From Brachionus plicatilis (Eukaryota; Rotifera; Eurotatoria; Ploima; Brachionidae), in contig QEOQ01000378.1 of the NCBI GenBank assembly GCA_010279815.1, forward strand, positions 98,926 to 162,925: 64,000 bases of DNA. Reading direction: 5' to 3'. The position numbers and the translations under genes are program-made. The notes under the pieces were generated by a model, which was not told where the DNA came from, searched no databases, and saw only the letters and a list, made by a program, of their open reading frames with translations. Below, in pieces: positions 23,801-38,800 of the stretch; positions within the stretch are counted from its first letter, which is position 1, and each line of letters begins with the position of its first letter.

Positions 23801-26800
23801 TTTTTATTTTTAAATCAAATTTATATGATAAAATAAAAGGACTATCGACAGAGACTGAGTTGATAAATATTTTTTAAAATTTCAAATTCTTTTTTTAATA
23901 AAAAAATACCAAAAATTGAATATATAAAAACTCTAAATTTTGCTTCTTTTTCAAAATGTTTTTAAATTTTTAAAAAATTTTTCTTTTATTTTCATGATAT
24001 TTCATTCTTATTCTTTGATTTATAAAAATATTTTCATAATATATATTTTTGTACTCTTTTAAAAAAAAAATCCTTTTAATTTTTTTTCATTTTTTAAAAT
24101 TTTTAAAATCTTAAAAAATGATAGATATTTATGACGTCGTTGGCAATAGATGAATTTTTTAAAAAATGGCCTTTTTTTACGTAAAATTTACGTAAAAAAC
24201 ACAATATTCAAATCACTACTGTATGTCGTATCAAATAAGTAAAATAAATGGGTCTGCATAATTTCGACAAGATAATTTCGACAAGTAATTTTTGGACATA
24301 AATTAATTCGACATGACTAAATTAGACATAATAATAATTCGACGTGTTATATTTCGACAAAATTAATTTCGACTTGAATTCTTTTTTTATGCTATTTTTT
24401 TTATTCTTTCAATTAGATTAATTAGTCATGGAAAATTTATCAAATTTGTTTGATACCCTTAATGTAATTTACTTAAATTTATTGATTGTATGAATGTTGA
24501 ACAGTCTAACACAGATAACTTGTCCGTTCAGTTATCTACTGGTGTGGTAAATAGACGCAAGGCTTGTTATGTGGTATTAGAAGAAAAGATTAATCAAGCA
24601 ATTGTTGACTATAACACAGAAGAAGTCATTAAATTTTGCAAATATTTATCTTTTTTAATAGAATTAATGTAAAACAAACAATTTTTTTATTACAAAACTA
24701 TATAACCAATAAGAAAACAATATATTAGAAATTGATTAACGAATAAAATTTTTTTCATTTATTTTTGTCGAATATTTTATGTCTAATTAATATCACGTCG
24801 AAATTATACCTGTCCAATTTTTGTATCTACCTGTCGAATTAATTATGTCCAAATTATCTTTGTCGAAATTATCTTGTCGAAATTATCCGCACCCAAAATA
24901 AATTATCAAGCTAAATTAAGTGAAAAAAATGCACTTCATTTGAACGACAATAGAATCTAACACTTAAGTAAATTAAATGATGGTTTTAGCTAAACTTGAC
25001 TATATTCATGCGTTTAACCAAAATTGAATTTAACTAAAAAAAACTCTCGTGAACACATTCAGCTGAAAATTACTATTTTTTTAAATTTTATAATTTTTAA
25101 AATTTTTCATTAACAAAATTGAATTCTAGCAAGATCATATTGAAAAAAAATATATGAAAATACAGAAGATTTGTTAAAATAAAATTGAAAAGACTCAAAA
25201 AAAAATTATAAAAAATCCATGATTATTTTACAGTGAATAACATTCAAAAAATTACCTGATGAATCGATAACTTGAGACTGACAATCTCCTTTATTTAATA
25301 AAAACAGATCATTCTCTTTTTGTGATATAAAAAAGCCAGTACATTCAAGAGAATTGTTCACTGTCCAATTTGAATTATGGCAAGCGAAACTTCCAAATTT
25401 ATCTTAATTAAAAATAATTATCAAAAAAAACAAAAATAATATATATTTTTACTATTAGAAATATTGAATTTCCTTTCTAATTTTAGATCAGAATCGGTAT
25501 ATTTAACCATTAAACTGAACTCATGCATATTCAAATCAGCGTCCATTGAATATATTTGTGAAAAGTCAAAATAACTAAAGTAAAATTTGTGATTAATTTC
25601 ACAACTAAAGTAAAATCTCCAATTTTGATTCACATTTAACTTAATTAATTCACTTTGATTAACAAAATAGTCAGAATATAAAAAATTATTTGATGAATCA
25701 ATGCACAGTAAATTTTCATCAAAAGTCTCTATTAAAATCATGCTCCCCCTCTTAATTTCAATCGAATAGTCCAGATTCAACCTGTTATAACCACTGTCCA
25801 AATCATAGCTAAATGTATACATCTTTTGGTAAGCTGGTAGAACTTTTGAATTTAAAATCAAATTAGATGATGAATCATTCCAAGGTTTGAGATCAAAATA
25901 GATTATTGTGATGTTCATTGATCCATTTTTGGTCGTGTAAAGCTCAAAACCATTCAGTAAAGAGTCAAATTTGAATTCAGTGTTTGGTAAAATAAAATTT
26001 CCGCTATAAGGTGAACTTTGCATTGAAAATATTGAAATATTTGATAATTTAGTTCCATAGTGTGAAATAGATTTATCTAAAAAATAAATGTATATTTTGT
26101 TTTTTACCCACATTCGAGTGAACCAAAAAATTTACATTCATTTTTTGATGTTAAATTATTTTCGATTCCACGTCTTAGGCAAATAAAATACTTAATATAT
26201 TAATAATAATAAAAATGTAATAGATATAAAGCCAAAAGAATAATTAAACAAAAGCCACCAGATTGGCAGGATGAAAATTTTGAGACAGGAACAATGACAA
26301 TTGAAAAAATTCTTAGTGTCAATATTGGGGATAAAATTTTTTTTGATTTTTTTTCTGGAAAAAATTCAAATAATAAAATACAAAGAAGAATAAAAGGAAT
26401 TGAAAAAAGGGGTTTAAAAAATTTCGATGGCCGAACTTAAAAAAAAGTCTAAAGATCCCCTGATGCAGATAATATTTACATTATCTTATTCTTACTTTAT
26501 CTTTAAAAGATATTGGAATATAAAATCTTAGAAAAAAATTATTTCCTTAATCCAATTTAAAGTTGTCCAAAACGTATCAATAAAATTCAATTTGGACTTC
26601 CTCTTGATACCCTTCTGACCAACTTTTAGATTCGGTAGGTTGATAGCTGAAAAAATATTATTACAAAAATTTTATCTTTAATTCAATATCATTATGCTCT
26701 TCTATTTTAATAAAAGATTTCAAATTGATGATTTCAATTGATATTTTTTATTTACTAATTTTAAATTAATGGTGAACCATCTTTTCTCCGAACCTTGTTC

Positions 26801-29800
26801 AGTAAAAACTGTTAAAAATAAAACAGATACATTCGCAGTGTTACCTTTTATCAAAAATTTTAAAAATTAACATGCATTTTAAACTATGAACAAACCATTA
26901 CAGAGTATTTGTAGAAGGTGACATTGAATTTTTTTAATAAAACATTGTTCTTAATTTTGCTATTTTCTGGATATATCTTGTATTTATAAGAAATTGTTTT
27001 TTAAAATATTACTTTCGTCTTATTTAAAAAAGACGTAGATTTTATCATTTTTAAAAATTTTATTTTTTATAATAAAAGAATTTATTTTTCTAAATAAAAG
27101 CTAAGAAGGATAAAAAGGACGTCTTTTCTAATCAAAAACTAAAGGGAATTTAAAATTGACTATGAGTGAAAGATAAAAAGTTTTTCTTTTTCTTTGTGAT
27201 TTTAAACTTTTTTTTCAAAAAATAGTTAAAAAATTTTTTTACAATTAAATGAAGAAATATAATTATTTACGGCGAATTGAAGTTTAAGATCAAGATCAAA
27301 AGATAAAATGTAAATTGTAATATTTTTTTAATGATAGAGAAAAATTGAATTTTTTCAAAAGCAATTACTTGACATATCATGTCAAGTTTATTTTCATATT
27401 TAAAATTTTAAAATGTCCCTTTTTATTGAACTTTAATAGGTTTAAATATTTTAATTGATTTTAATGAAAACTTACTTTTAAAGACAAAAATATTAACTTA
27501 AAATTTAAAATTTAAATAAAGTAGAAAAATAAAATTATTTCAGTTTGAATGAATGGATATAAAAGTTATAAATTTGAATTTGTGAATTAACTTAAACTGA
27601 ATTATTTAAATTATTGATTGTTTTTGTTAAATAAATTAGAGATCAATCATTTTGATGTTGATTTGATAACGAACCATCAAATTACATAAAGTAACATAAC
27701 AAATGACAAAACATGTCTAGTAATGTTAAGTATTTATTTCTTAGAAATTATTAAAATCATTAGATTATTTAAGTTTTAAAATTTTAAATGATCGTCTTGA
27801 TCTTAAAATTTGATCTGAGACTTCAATTTGCCTTATTTACACTCAGTTTTCCAATATCGAAAACCACCATAGCATGAAACTTTTTAAAAAGGATTTTTTA
27901 AATCCTTCTTAAAAAAATGGCCTTTATTGACTCTTATTTTGCTATTATTATTTCAAACAATACTATAAAAAAGCTAAATTTTTTGATTCACTCCGATTCA
28001 ATTTAGGTGAAGTGAAGTTCGTTTCGATTCAATCATTCTAATAGTTTTTTTTATTTTTTTTGCTGAACTTTCATTTTAGATTTTTGAAAAAATTTTTTAT
28101 AAGAAAAATAATCAAATTAAAAAGGATTTATTTTTTAATTTACATGGCATTCTTTCGGGTTTTCCTTAAACTTATTATTTTAAAAGGGTCTAGCCTTCTG
28201 AGGTTTAAAATAAATTGTTAGAACTTAATTTATTGATGTAAAATTTTACCATTAATAAATGAAAAAGCGTTAAAGATTTTTTAAAACGAATTTTGTGTTA
28301 AAATTTTCGGTATTGAAAGAAATTTTATTTAGAAAAAGAAATTAATAGAAAAATACACTGAAGAGAATTTTTATTTTTTATTCTTAAATTTTTTCACTTC
28401 AAATTATAAGTAAAAGCTGAGGCCAAATAAAGTAATTAGAAAAAGCTGAATTGAAACGAACTTGCCTAAAATTTTCGATTTAAACTCTTTTAAAAAATAC
28501 TTGTAAATATTTCTTGAGTGTTATTTCCAATTGATAAATTATCCACAAAATTTATAGAAGCAGCCATAATCGTACAATTTATTTGGTTATTGAGTGTTCG
28601 ATTACTATTCCTGCAAAAAACGTCCAAATATTGCTCTAAATTTAAAAAATAAATTTTTTTCAAGCCATTCGACTAAAAATTACTTTTAGAAATATTAAAA
28701 TATCTAGTTATGACATAATCATCAATTTTTGCTGTTATATCAAAATTAAATTTTTTATTAAATGGAATCACAAATGCTTGCGAATAAAAGTAGTACGAAG
28801 AATCGATCAAGACATTAAAGTAGAAACTAAAACTAAGCTTGGCTAATTTTGAATCCGATAAAAAATAGTAAGAATATTTTGCTGATTCATCTATTGCAAT
28901 TTGGTTCATTTTTGTTGTCTTTATAAAAACCATTTGCCCTTTTCTTACCGGGTAATAATTTTCAGGATCAAATAAAATTTTATTGTATCCAAAATTAGCA
29001 TTAATACTAAAACTTTTGTTTATTTTAAAATTTTCAATTGATTCCATATTGTTAATTAAAAGACTGGAACATGTATCTTTTGTTTCGCATGATTCGAAAA
29101 AAACAATCTATTAAAAAATATTAAAAAATTTTATCTAAAAACATTTATTTATTTACTTGAATATGAATGCTGCCTTCATCTAAAGCAAACAGCTCAAATC
29201 CAGTTATTTTAGTATCAAACATGAACTCAGTGTTCGTGGGAATAAACATTCCAATTAAGTTTGTTGAAGTCATGCTATTGTTTCCCAATGTTCGGTCAAA
29301 ATCCCCATAATATGATTTAAGTTTGGCTAAGGAATTAAATTTTATATTTTTTAGGGCTGATTGGATTACAAATACCTTTTGCTAAGCTTAATTGCTCAGT
29401 TATTCCAACAATTTCGAATTTATCAGTAGTGCTCTGAGAAAAAACTTGTGCAGTACAGTTGATCTCATAATTTAGAGGATATTCTTGGTTTTTACATAAA
29501 ATATCAATAGCTTGATCTAAAAATTGAAATAAAAAAAAATTCAAAAAATTTTGATTAATTTTTTGAATCTCTTTAAAATATTCAAAAAACAAACAACTTG
29601 ACTTCAAGTACTTACTCAATATAAGATGAGGCTCTGCAAAAACTCTAAATTTTACGTCATTAAAAAGTATTTAATTTAACTGCGCAATTTAAATGTAGAG
29701 TTCGTGCAGAGCCTCATCTTATATTCAGAATGTATTTTGCAGAAAGATTTAATCAAATACCATTTAAAAGTTATAAACAAAATACTATTTGATCTGATTT

Positions 29801-32800
29801 TTTGATCCTAAACTTCAAGATACCTTTTTATCTCTAATTAAAAATAAAAACTAAATATAAATGACTCTAGAAATTTGAAATTAAAAGTTAGGAATTAGCA
29901 AAAAATATTATTTTTTAGTCAAAAGGTTTTTAAATTGATATAAAATTTAAGATTTAAAGCAAATTAACATTCATGGACAATAATTTGTATTATACAACTT
30001 AAATATCTTCTAGTCAACTTTTCAATTATTCTTTTTTAAAACTCATTCAACTATTCAACTTTTCAATTTTTCAATTATTCTTTTTTTTTCAATTCATTAT
30101 TAAACAAAAAATATTCAATGAAACGTATGGAAAAGATAAAATATAAAACGAATTATGATTTGGAGTATTTTTTGATTTTTGATACAATCAAAAAAAACCC
30201 AGTATATGATCAAAAATTTTTAAAACAAATAAATTTTAAGTTAAAGAAACCTAATTTTAAAATGAACCATATTTTGACTATGCGTAAAACGTCGCCAGGC
30301 ATTTCAAAAAATAATGATTTGTCTATTTCGGAAGCAACAGCGATCGCTGGCGATTTAATTAAAATTAATTAATTAAAATGACCGTTCCACCCATAGAATT
30401 TTCCGTTCCTATGCAATATTTGCCGTTCTTTCGTGTGAATTAGGCGGCACAATGAATAATTAGCCGTTCCATTAACCAAGTGGCACCTTTTCAGACATCT
30501 CATTAGCTAATCTATCCAATTCTAAGGTTAAAATTTCTCTTAACTGCATACTTCTCTTAAAAACGACCAAAAACTCATAAAAACCTCCGAAAATCAAGTG
30601 AAAATCAAACAGCGGACAAGATACAAAAATAGTGAAAAATACCATTTTTTTGCCAAAATATCGATCTATTGGTAAAATAATAGATTAAATTACTACACCA
30701 TTTTGTAGATGAGACTGTGCGCCTTAATAATGTATATTAATATTAATAAGGTTTTGTTTATTAGACCATGAGATATTTTAGCTCAAAGGTAGCTAAATTT
30801 TGTTTTTTTTTTTATATCTTTGAGGGGGGTGGGATCAAAAATTTTTTTTTTGACAATACCTAAAAAATCATTATTTCAAGGTTTTCAAGTATGCAGATTA
30901 ATATTTTAAAGTCGGTTTGCTGAAATTCAGATAGTGCTGTAGTTTTGCTACGCGCGAACCCTAGGAAGATAGTAATAAACCACACGTATCACTTAATCGG
31001 CAGCTTCTCAACTGATACACAAAGATAAGTGAGAATTAATATCCCTGTCACATATCTCAGAAAATAGACGTTTCTAGATACTGATATAAACATTTATGTA
31101 GTAGCTCACATCTTGTCTTAATAATAAGTCCGTGTTCTTGACACGAACTCGTAGGCATAAATAATGATTCCATTCTAACTGCTAGGATAATATATTATTT
31201 AGTGACTAACTATATAAATTATTGGAGTTCAGCAGTTAATTCAGTAAACTTTTTAAAAATTAAAATTGTATTTATCATTCATTAACTGGTCTTACAAGAT
31301 ACTAAGCATTATTAGACATTTTATGTCTAATAGGGCTTAGTATGTCTAATAATGCTTAGTATTTATTTCTTAAAAATTATCAAAATCATTAGATTAATCA
31401 ATTTTTAAAATTTTAAATGATCGTTTTGATCTTAAAATTTGATCTGAAACTTCAATTTGGCGAAGGTAGAAAGAGATTTTATGTTTTAACAAAAAATCAA
31501 TTTTAGTTTAGAATAATCAAATTTGATGAAAAATTTAAAAATACTCACTGTTTGAAATGTAAACTTTTCCTGTAAGATTCTCCAAGATTTTGTTGTCGAA
31601 TACACGGATGGTTATATTTTGGCTTCCTTTACTTGAATATTTCAGTATTCGAATTGTCTCAAACTTATAATATTTTCTGTCAATAAGGCAATTGAATCGA
31701 AACTTGTAATTTTTGTTAAAGTCGTGCCTCAATAAATTTTTCTTATCATCAATCAAATCTGAATAAAAATAACTTTCTTTAGAATCTAAAAATATTTGAT
31801 TATCATGCTGAGTGTGGATGGTAATCATAGATTTTTTGGCAACTCTCACTGAATATGGCAAAGTTAACAGGTTATAACCAAAGTTTACAATGAACTTATC
31901 TTTGAAAATAATATTCTTGTTTGAATAGGAAGGCTTAAGTCTAAAATGTTCAGCACATGTCGCAAATTCAGAACATAATTCCCCAAAAGAGACAATCTCT
32001 ATCTCAACAAGTCCATCTTTCAAAGCTAAAAGCTCAAAGGCGAACAAGTTAGCATCAAAAGCAAACTCGGTGTTGATTAAAAGAAAAGATTTTGCATCGG
32101 ATTCAATTTCAATTGAATTTCTACCTTTGCTAAAATTGAACATTCCATAACCAAAATGTGAATACATCGAGGCTAAAATAATACATTTTGAAAATTTCTA
32201 AATTAATAAATAATAATTTACTTGAAATTTTTACAGTCTGACTGTAATTTTGATCTGAAAATTGTACATCACTGTAATTATTAAAGACATATCCTACTAT
32301 TGAACAATTGGCTTCATAATTTAACATCTTCCCTAAATTCCAACACATTATCTGTACGCTTTCATCTACAAACATAAAATTAAGATTATTTTTAAGTTTT
32401 CATAATGATTTTAGAATGTGGATTAGATGTGAATGTGGTCTTTTGATATTATAAGATAAAAATTTAAAGGAATTGAAATTAATGAATGAATTGAAAACTG
32501 AGCTAAAATATCTTAGAATCAGAGTTTTAGAACTAAAAATCTTAATAATCTTAAGTTTATTTTCCACCGCAGTATCATCTAATTATCATCTTAAAATTCC
32601 TTGAATCTAGGAAATTCAAAGAAAACGTAAATATTCATGTTACCTCAAGGCTCAGTAATGAGCCTATGTATATTTATTAACTTTATTTCTAAAAAAAAAT
32701 AAAACAAATAGTGATTAGTCTTTTCTTTAAAAGAAATGATTACTCATTTCAACTTATTATTTTATTTTTTTCCTATACCTATTTTAATTGATGTTACTTA

Positions 32801-35800
32801 GATTTTTTTTTCTAATTATTTTATGTTTGACTTTTTTTTAATTAGAAGAAGTTTTCGCTCGGCACAGTTAAAATAAAAATATATTTTATGGTGAATATAG
32901 TGATTTTGTTGTTGAAAAAAAATTAGCTGAAAAAATTAATTCGCCTATTTTTTTTTATTAACTATTAAAAATAGATAGCTTAAAAAAATGTTTAGCTGAT
33001 GAAAAGAGATATTTCTCCAAAGGTAACTAGATATTTTTAAATTTGAATTTTTTTTTAAACAAGAAAATGTAAAATTTAAGTTTACTATTTTTCAGTTGAA
33101 AAATTTATAAATAATCTTTTGTTACTTGTCAGCTTTTTGAATATTAGTTTTGGCATAAAATTTTTAGAGCATAAATATTATCAATACAACTTTAATTTTT
33201 ATATTAAATAACTTCTAAAACTTAACCATTTTATTTGAACCATCCAACCCAATAATCCCCATCAAGTCCACAAATTTTAAATTACTATTTAATCAAATTT
33301 TTAATTGCTAATTTGATTTTTACTTACCACCAAAAATTGAATATTCCTTGGTCAACGAAACAGACGAGTTTAAAAAATTGGTTGATAAATTCAACAATAT
33401 TTCATCATTAAAAGACACATTAAAATCGATAGAATTTTTAAAGTATTTTCGATCAATCAGAGCATTTACAAAAAACTTCCAATTCAATAGTTGGTCGAGC
33501 TTTATTCCAGCCTTGGCAGTTTTGTTAATTTTCAGGTCGGAAAACAAAGAATTATTTTTTTTGTCTAGAGCCAAAATGCCAGGCTCGGACACATACACCA
33601 TGATCATATTTCCTTTTTTAACTCGGCATTTTTCTTCATATAACACTTTGTTATAACCTTCACTGGCATTTACACTCATTTTACAATAATTTTTGCTATA
33701 ATCAATATTCGGATAAGATAAGTAGATCCAACTAGAACAAGAATCTTGAATTCCACACCATGTAAAATCAATTATCTACAAGAAAATAAATAATAATTAA
33801 AACAAATTAAATTTTTTAGGTACACTAAAATCAATTTTTCCCGGTCTAACTGCTATAAACTCAAAGCCTAAACAGTAGGCGTTGTAATAAAATTCCGTGT
33901 TTGGAAGAATAAAACTTCCTTTCATCAAAGTTGTATCTTGAGTGCTTATTTGTTCTAAAAAAGGGTGACTTCCAAAAATATTCAAGCTCTCATCTAAATC
34001 AAAAATGTCTAAAAATTGAAAATATTTTGATTTAATTTTACTTTCGAATGAGACCTGATTATCTCTGAATATAAATTTATCTGATTTTTCCATAGTAAAT
34101 GCATTTAGAGTGCAAAAAATTAATCTGTTCAAAACATGGTCCCAATTTTGACAAATTATTTCAAAAACTTGATCTAAAAATAATTTATTTAAAAAAAAAA
34201 TTAAGAAAAAAAAATTATTACTTTTTTTAAGCTCTATTGTGGCATTTTTTTTGAAAGTTGTTAAATTATTATTTTCCAATATAAAATTTAAATTAAAAAT
34301 ATCATATGAAGGATATAAATGATTTAAATTAATTGAATATTGTGAATAGTCTTGTTCAACAAAAATCATATTCAAAAGAATTCGTTTTTTGTGCAAAGGT
34401 ACAAAGTCATCTAGGCTTTGTTGGTAATCGCTTACTAAATCAGTTTCTTCTATGAAAAATTTTGCGGTTGATTTTGCAGAAATTGAAATAAAAACTACAG
34501 AGCCTTTTTGAATTTTTCTCTGTTGACATAGACTGAGTTGGTTAAAACCCTCTTGAATAAAGTATTCCTGTGAAAGAAGAACATTCTGGGAAAGATTTGT
34601 GCCAAAATTATCAAAATAATCTGAACACGAGAAAATTTGTCCACAAGATAAAAATTTTGTTATTCCGATGATCACATGACCGCCTGAGTTTGCGTATAGT
34701 TCGAACCCAAGGATGCTAGCATCGAATTTTGTCTCGGTATTCATTAAAAAGAATTGCATGTCCTTAGCATATTGTTGTGTATTTTTCAAGCCTTGATGGT
34801 AGTATAATTTTGATGATCCAAAAAAAAATTTCGGCTGTGATTGAATATCTTTTCAGGTTAAAAATTAGTTAACTAAATTAAAATTTAAGAAATAAATTAT
34901 ACTTGTAAGATTTAGTTGGGTCTTTTGACCGTCACCAAAATCTACCTTTAATGTATCGTAAGCAAAAGGTGTTGAAATTTCTACAGTAAAATTGAAATGT
35001 TTCTCAAATATATACCCGATGTTGGACAATTGAATTATTGAATCTAATAAAAATTGAAATTTTTTAATTTTGTTTGTGGAATAATAAAATTTTTGATTAA
35101 ATCATCAGACATATTTAAAAAAATTTCAAAACGTAGAAAAATTAGAAGAAACTATCAAAGAATTCGCTGTCGAAAATTAAAGAAAAGATTGAATCATTTA
35201 ACTTAAAATTTAAAAATCTCAAAATAACAAATCTCTAAAAAAAATTTTAAATCAAAATTGGTCCGATTTCATTCAGAAGATGTGGAAAAATCCAATGTCA
35301 AACAGGCCTTTTTTGAAAAAAATAATAAATTTAGATCACAAAAAGGATCAAACTTTAATCTCAAATAATAAGGAATTAAAAATGGATAAAGAAAAAGGAA
35401 AATATTTCTGAGAAAAACTATTCTCAACATTTAGTCCAAACTCTGATCTAATATAAAGTGAAAAAGATACTTAAATAACTAACTTTAATTCTGAATTCCC
35501 CAAAATTACAATCAGTGTGATTTAAATGATCTTATTTGCCCAAATAAATTAATCTTGGCTTTAAAAAGACGGAAGAGTGAAGCGGCATCAGATCTTGGCC
35601 AAATACATAATTTAGGCCTACATTTTACTCAGTACCTAATTATATTTTATGTAATGCCAGATACAATTTAATTCAAAATCAAAAAAATTAGCGCCTACAA
35701 TATGTTTTACTTGTACTATAAATAATTTAATATTACGGCATCTTGAAGTTGATGATCAATTGAAAATATCATTTCAATTCAAAAAGTTTGTCTTTAGATA

Positions 35801-38800
35801 TTAAACTAAATCTTTGATTTAATTTAAATAATTTTAATGTAACATGATTTACATGCAATGTAGATTTAGAAAATAAGAAAAAATTGAAAAAAACATTTTC
35901 TCAATACATTAATAAAATCGATTTTCAATTTAGTTGACTGATTTTTTGTAAAGTTTTATTTTCATTTATTACTTATTTGGAGTTTTTTATTTGAATTTCT
36001 TTTTTAAATTTAATTGTGAATGCTAAACACAAATACTTTTGAACTAAAAAATCTCAAATAAACTCTACAAAAAATCAGTTAATACATTTAAATATTAAAA
36101 TCGATTATGAATGGACTGAGAAAATGTTTTTTCAATTTTTTTTTTATTTTCTAAATCTACATTACATGTAAAGCATGTTATTACATTACAATTATTTAAA
36201 TTAAATCAAAGATTTAGTTTAATATCTAAGTATAAACTTTTTGAATTGAAATGATATTTTGAATTGATCATAAACTTCAAGATATCAATAATACATAATA
36301 CTATTTTTGTACCTAATTACGTTCAACTATTTTAGTAAGTACCAAATATTAATTTCAATGAAACCAAAATTTAATTCAATTAGAATTAATTATCAATATA
36401 TGTAGCACCTTTTGATAAAATTCGGCTTGTTTATAAGTCACTCTTTTAAGTCTAAGCCACAAAAATTTGAGCTAGAGTTATTACTTGGCTAAATAAGTCC
36501 GACCAATATGAATTTATTAGTTATTAGGACGGCCAAGTTAAAGCCCAAGTCATTGACTTGACTTAAAAAATTCATTGTATCATTCAAAACTGATTTTGAT
36601 TCATTTATCCAATACATTACAAGGAGTGCTTGATATCGATAACGAATATCGATAGAAGATATCGATATCGTCTAAAAGTATCGATAGTTTATCGATATCA
36701 TCCGACGGTATCGATATTTGCCAAGTATTCTGATAAATTATTTGATTTTTAAATTCAATTTGAATAAATTAAACTTAAAATAAAAATTTATATATAAAAT
36801 TGAATATAAAAATGAAAATAAATAATTAAATTAATAATTTTAATTAAAAAGCTTCCTCATTCTAATAAAATTTTCTTGAATTAATTTTTAATTATTTAGG
36901 ATTTATGATTTACTTAAATAAAAAAAAAATTATTTTTTTTATTCATTTTACATTCTTTTTTACGCAGAAATCTGTATTCAGTTTTACTTTATTTTTTTCT
37001 GTTTGGTAAAGAATCATTATTTTTTTTTAACATTGTTTGGATTTAGTGAATTACGACGATTTTAAAGACTGTAGCCTGTAAAGGAAAATAGTATTTGTAG
37101 CTTGTGCTTTTTTCTAATAATTCAATAATTATTATAGAGAAGACAATGTTTTTTACAAAAAATTAAAAAAATTAGTGTATGTTCAAATATTATTTTTAAA
37201 AATCATAAATTTAAAAAAAATATCAGGAACAGTTAGTTAATTAATTAGTATCGATACCTTTAGACGATATCAATAAAAATTTCGTATTTGTTTTAGACTT
37301 TATTTTAAAGAGCAATAAAAATGATCACAATGAGCATCTAATAATTTTATTATGCCAAATCATTTAAAAGTTATTAGAGTTTGATTTTAATGAGCTTTCG
37401 ATAAAAAAACCTTTTTTGATTAAAAAATAAATTCCTAAAAAATAACAGAAAAAGTGAAATTTTTTCACCAAAATCTAAAATGCTTGATCTGGAAAGTGAA
37501 TCCAATAGAAGTTTTATTAAAAGAATGGACACTCATGTAATTTCTAGATAAAGATAAAGACCAAAAAAAATGAAAAAGGCACCGAGTATTTTAAAGTTTA
37601 GAAGTAATTTTAAAATATTTAATTTTTTTTTGAACAATAAAAGTTTTTTAAAATTTATAAAGCATTTCTATATTGAAAGCATTTTTTTCTTAATAAAATC
37701 ATTACATACGTTTAAACTTATTTTCTATTGAAATAAGTAAATTTATTCAAGTAAATTAAAATTAGTGTTAAAAAAAGTATAAGCCAAAACATAATACCTT
37801 CATTTCTTAAAAAAGTGATGTTCATTATTTTACTGACATTACTAAGTAGCCTTTGGTCAAATTGCGCCTCTATGCTAGTAATCGCGTAATCCAGTAGATC
37901 AGTCCCTTGACCAAATTGCTTGGTTACAATGTGTTGATTCAAATAAAAATTCTTATCAACCAAAGCATTTAACAAAAATCTCCAACTGAAACCAATAGTC
38001 ACATTGTACAAGCATCCTTTTTGAACATGATCCGAATACTCTGCATCGTTGGCTACATCAATAGCCAATAAATTGGAAACATTTGTATAAAGATAAATCA
38101 TTTTTCCTTTTGTAATCCAGACCGGTGTGGTAAGCTGATGCAAGTTATAACCTTTGGTCAAAGTAATTGATACAATTGAAGTCTTTTCAAACGAATCTAA
38201 ATTTGGATTTGTGAGATAAAAGTACTCTGCACACGAGCTATAATTTTCACAATTTGATTTAAAATCAATTACCTTTTTAAATTATTTATAAAATAAAAAA
38301 TGTATTCAATTTTTTTAAAGTAATGTACATAAAGCGTTAACTGGCCAGGATTTACTGCATAAAGTTCAAAGCCAACCAAATATGCATCTAATTTAAACTC
38401 GGTGCTAAGTAATAAAAAATGCCCGGTTAGCGATGTTGAAATTTTTTGGACATTCAGATTGTTTTTGTCATACAAACCAAAGTAATTAACCACTTTGTCT
38501 GTCATTGAAAATGCTGCATCATTTGTGTCATTATCAAATGTGAAATTAATTGAGTCCTCTTTGTTTTGACTCAAAGCCAACAACGAACAATTCACCGATT
38601 CTTTTAATTTTTTATTCAAATTTGGACAACTAATATCCAAATACCAATCTGAAATAAAATTTAAAAAAATTTTTTTTTTTTAAATAATTTTATTTTTATC
38701 TTACAGTCACTTATTTGGAAATATTTGTTTAGCTCATAGCCATCGTTAGAAAAAGCTAATGTGAAATTAAAACTGGAATCATTGTTAAGGCTTTGATTCA

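Larger units (their letters stand above)
22147..25255. other. Intron between exons 28 and 29
   Basis: 3,109 nt. It holds the tandem repeat at 23141-23520, a short inverted repeat at 23622-23730 and the 645-bp element at 24250-24894. ACGTAA motifs lie near 22885 and 24178. The rest is AT-rich and featureless. Confidence 0.8.

Noticed and set aside
33348..33656. Plus-strand 102-codon frame
   Set aside because: Antisense to polycystin exon 20, which has module motifs and splice sites.
34174..34221. Reading exons 18 and 19 as one exon
   Set aside because: The 48-nt stretch is open but has GT-AG borders, an intron-like T-rich composition and the standard linker position; splicing fits the other modules better.
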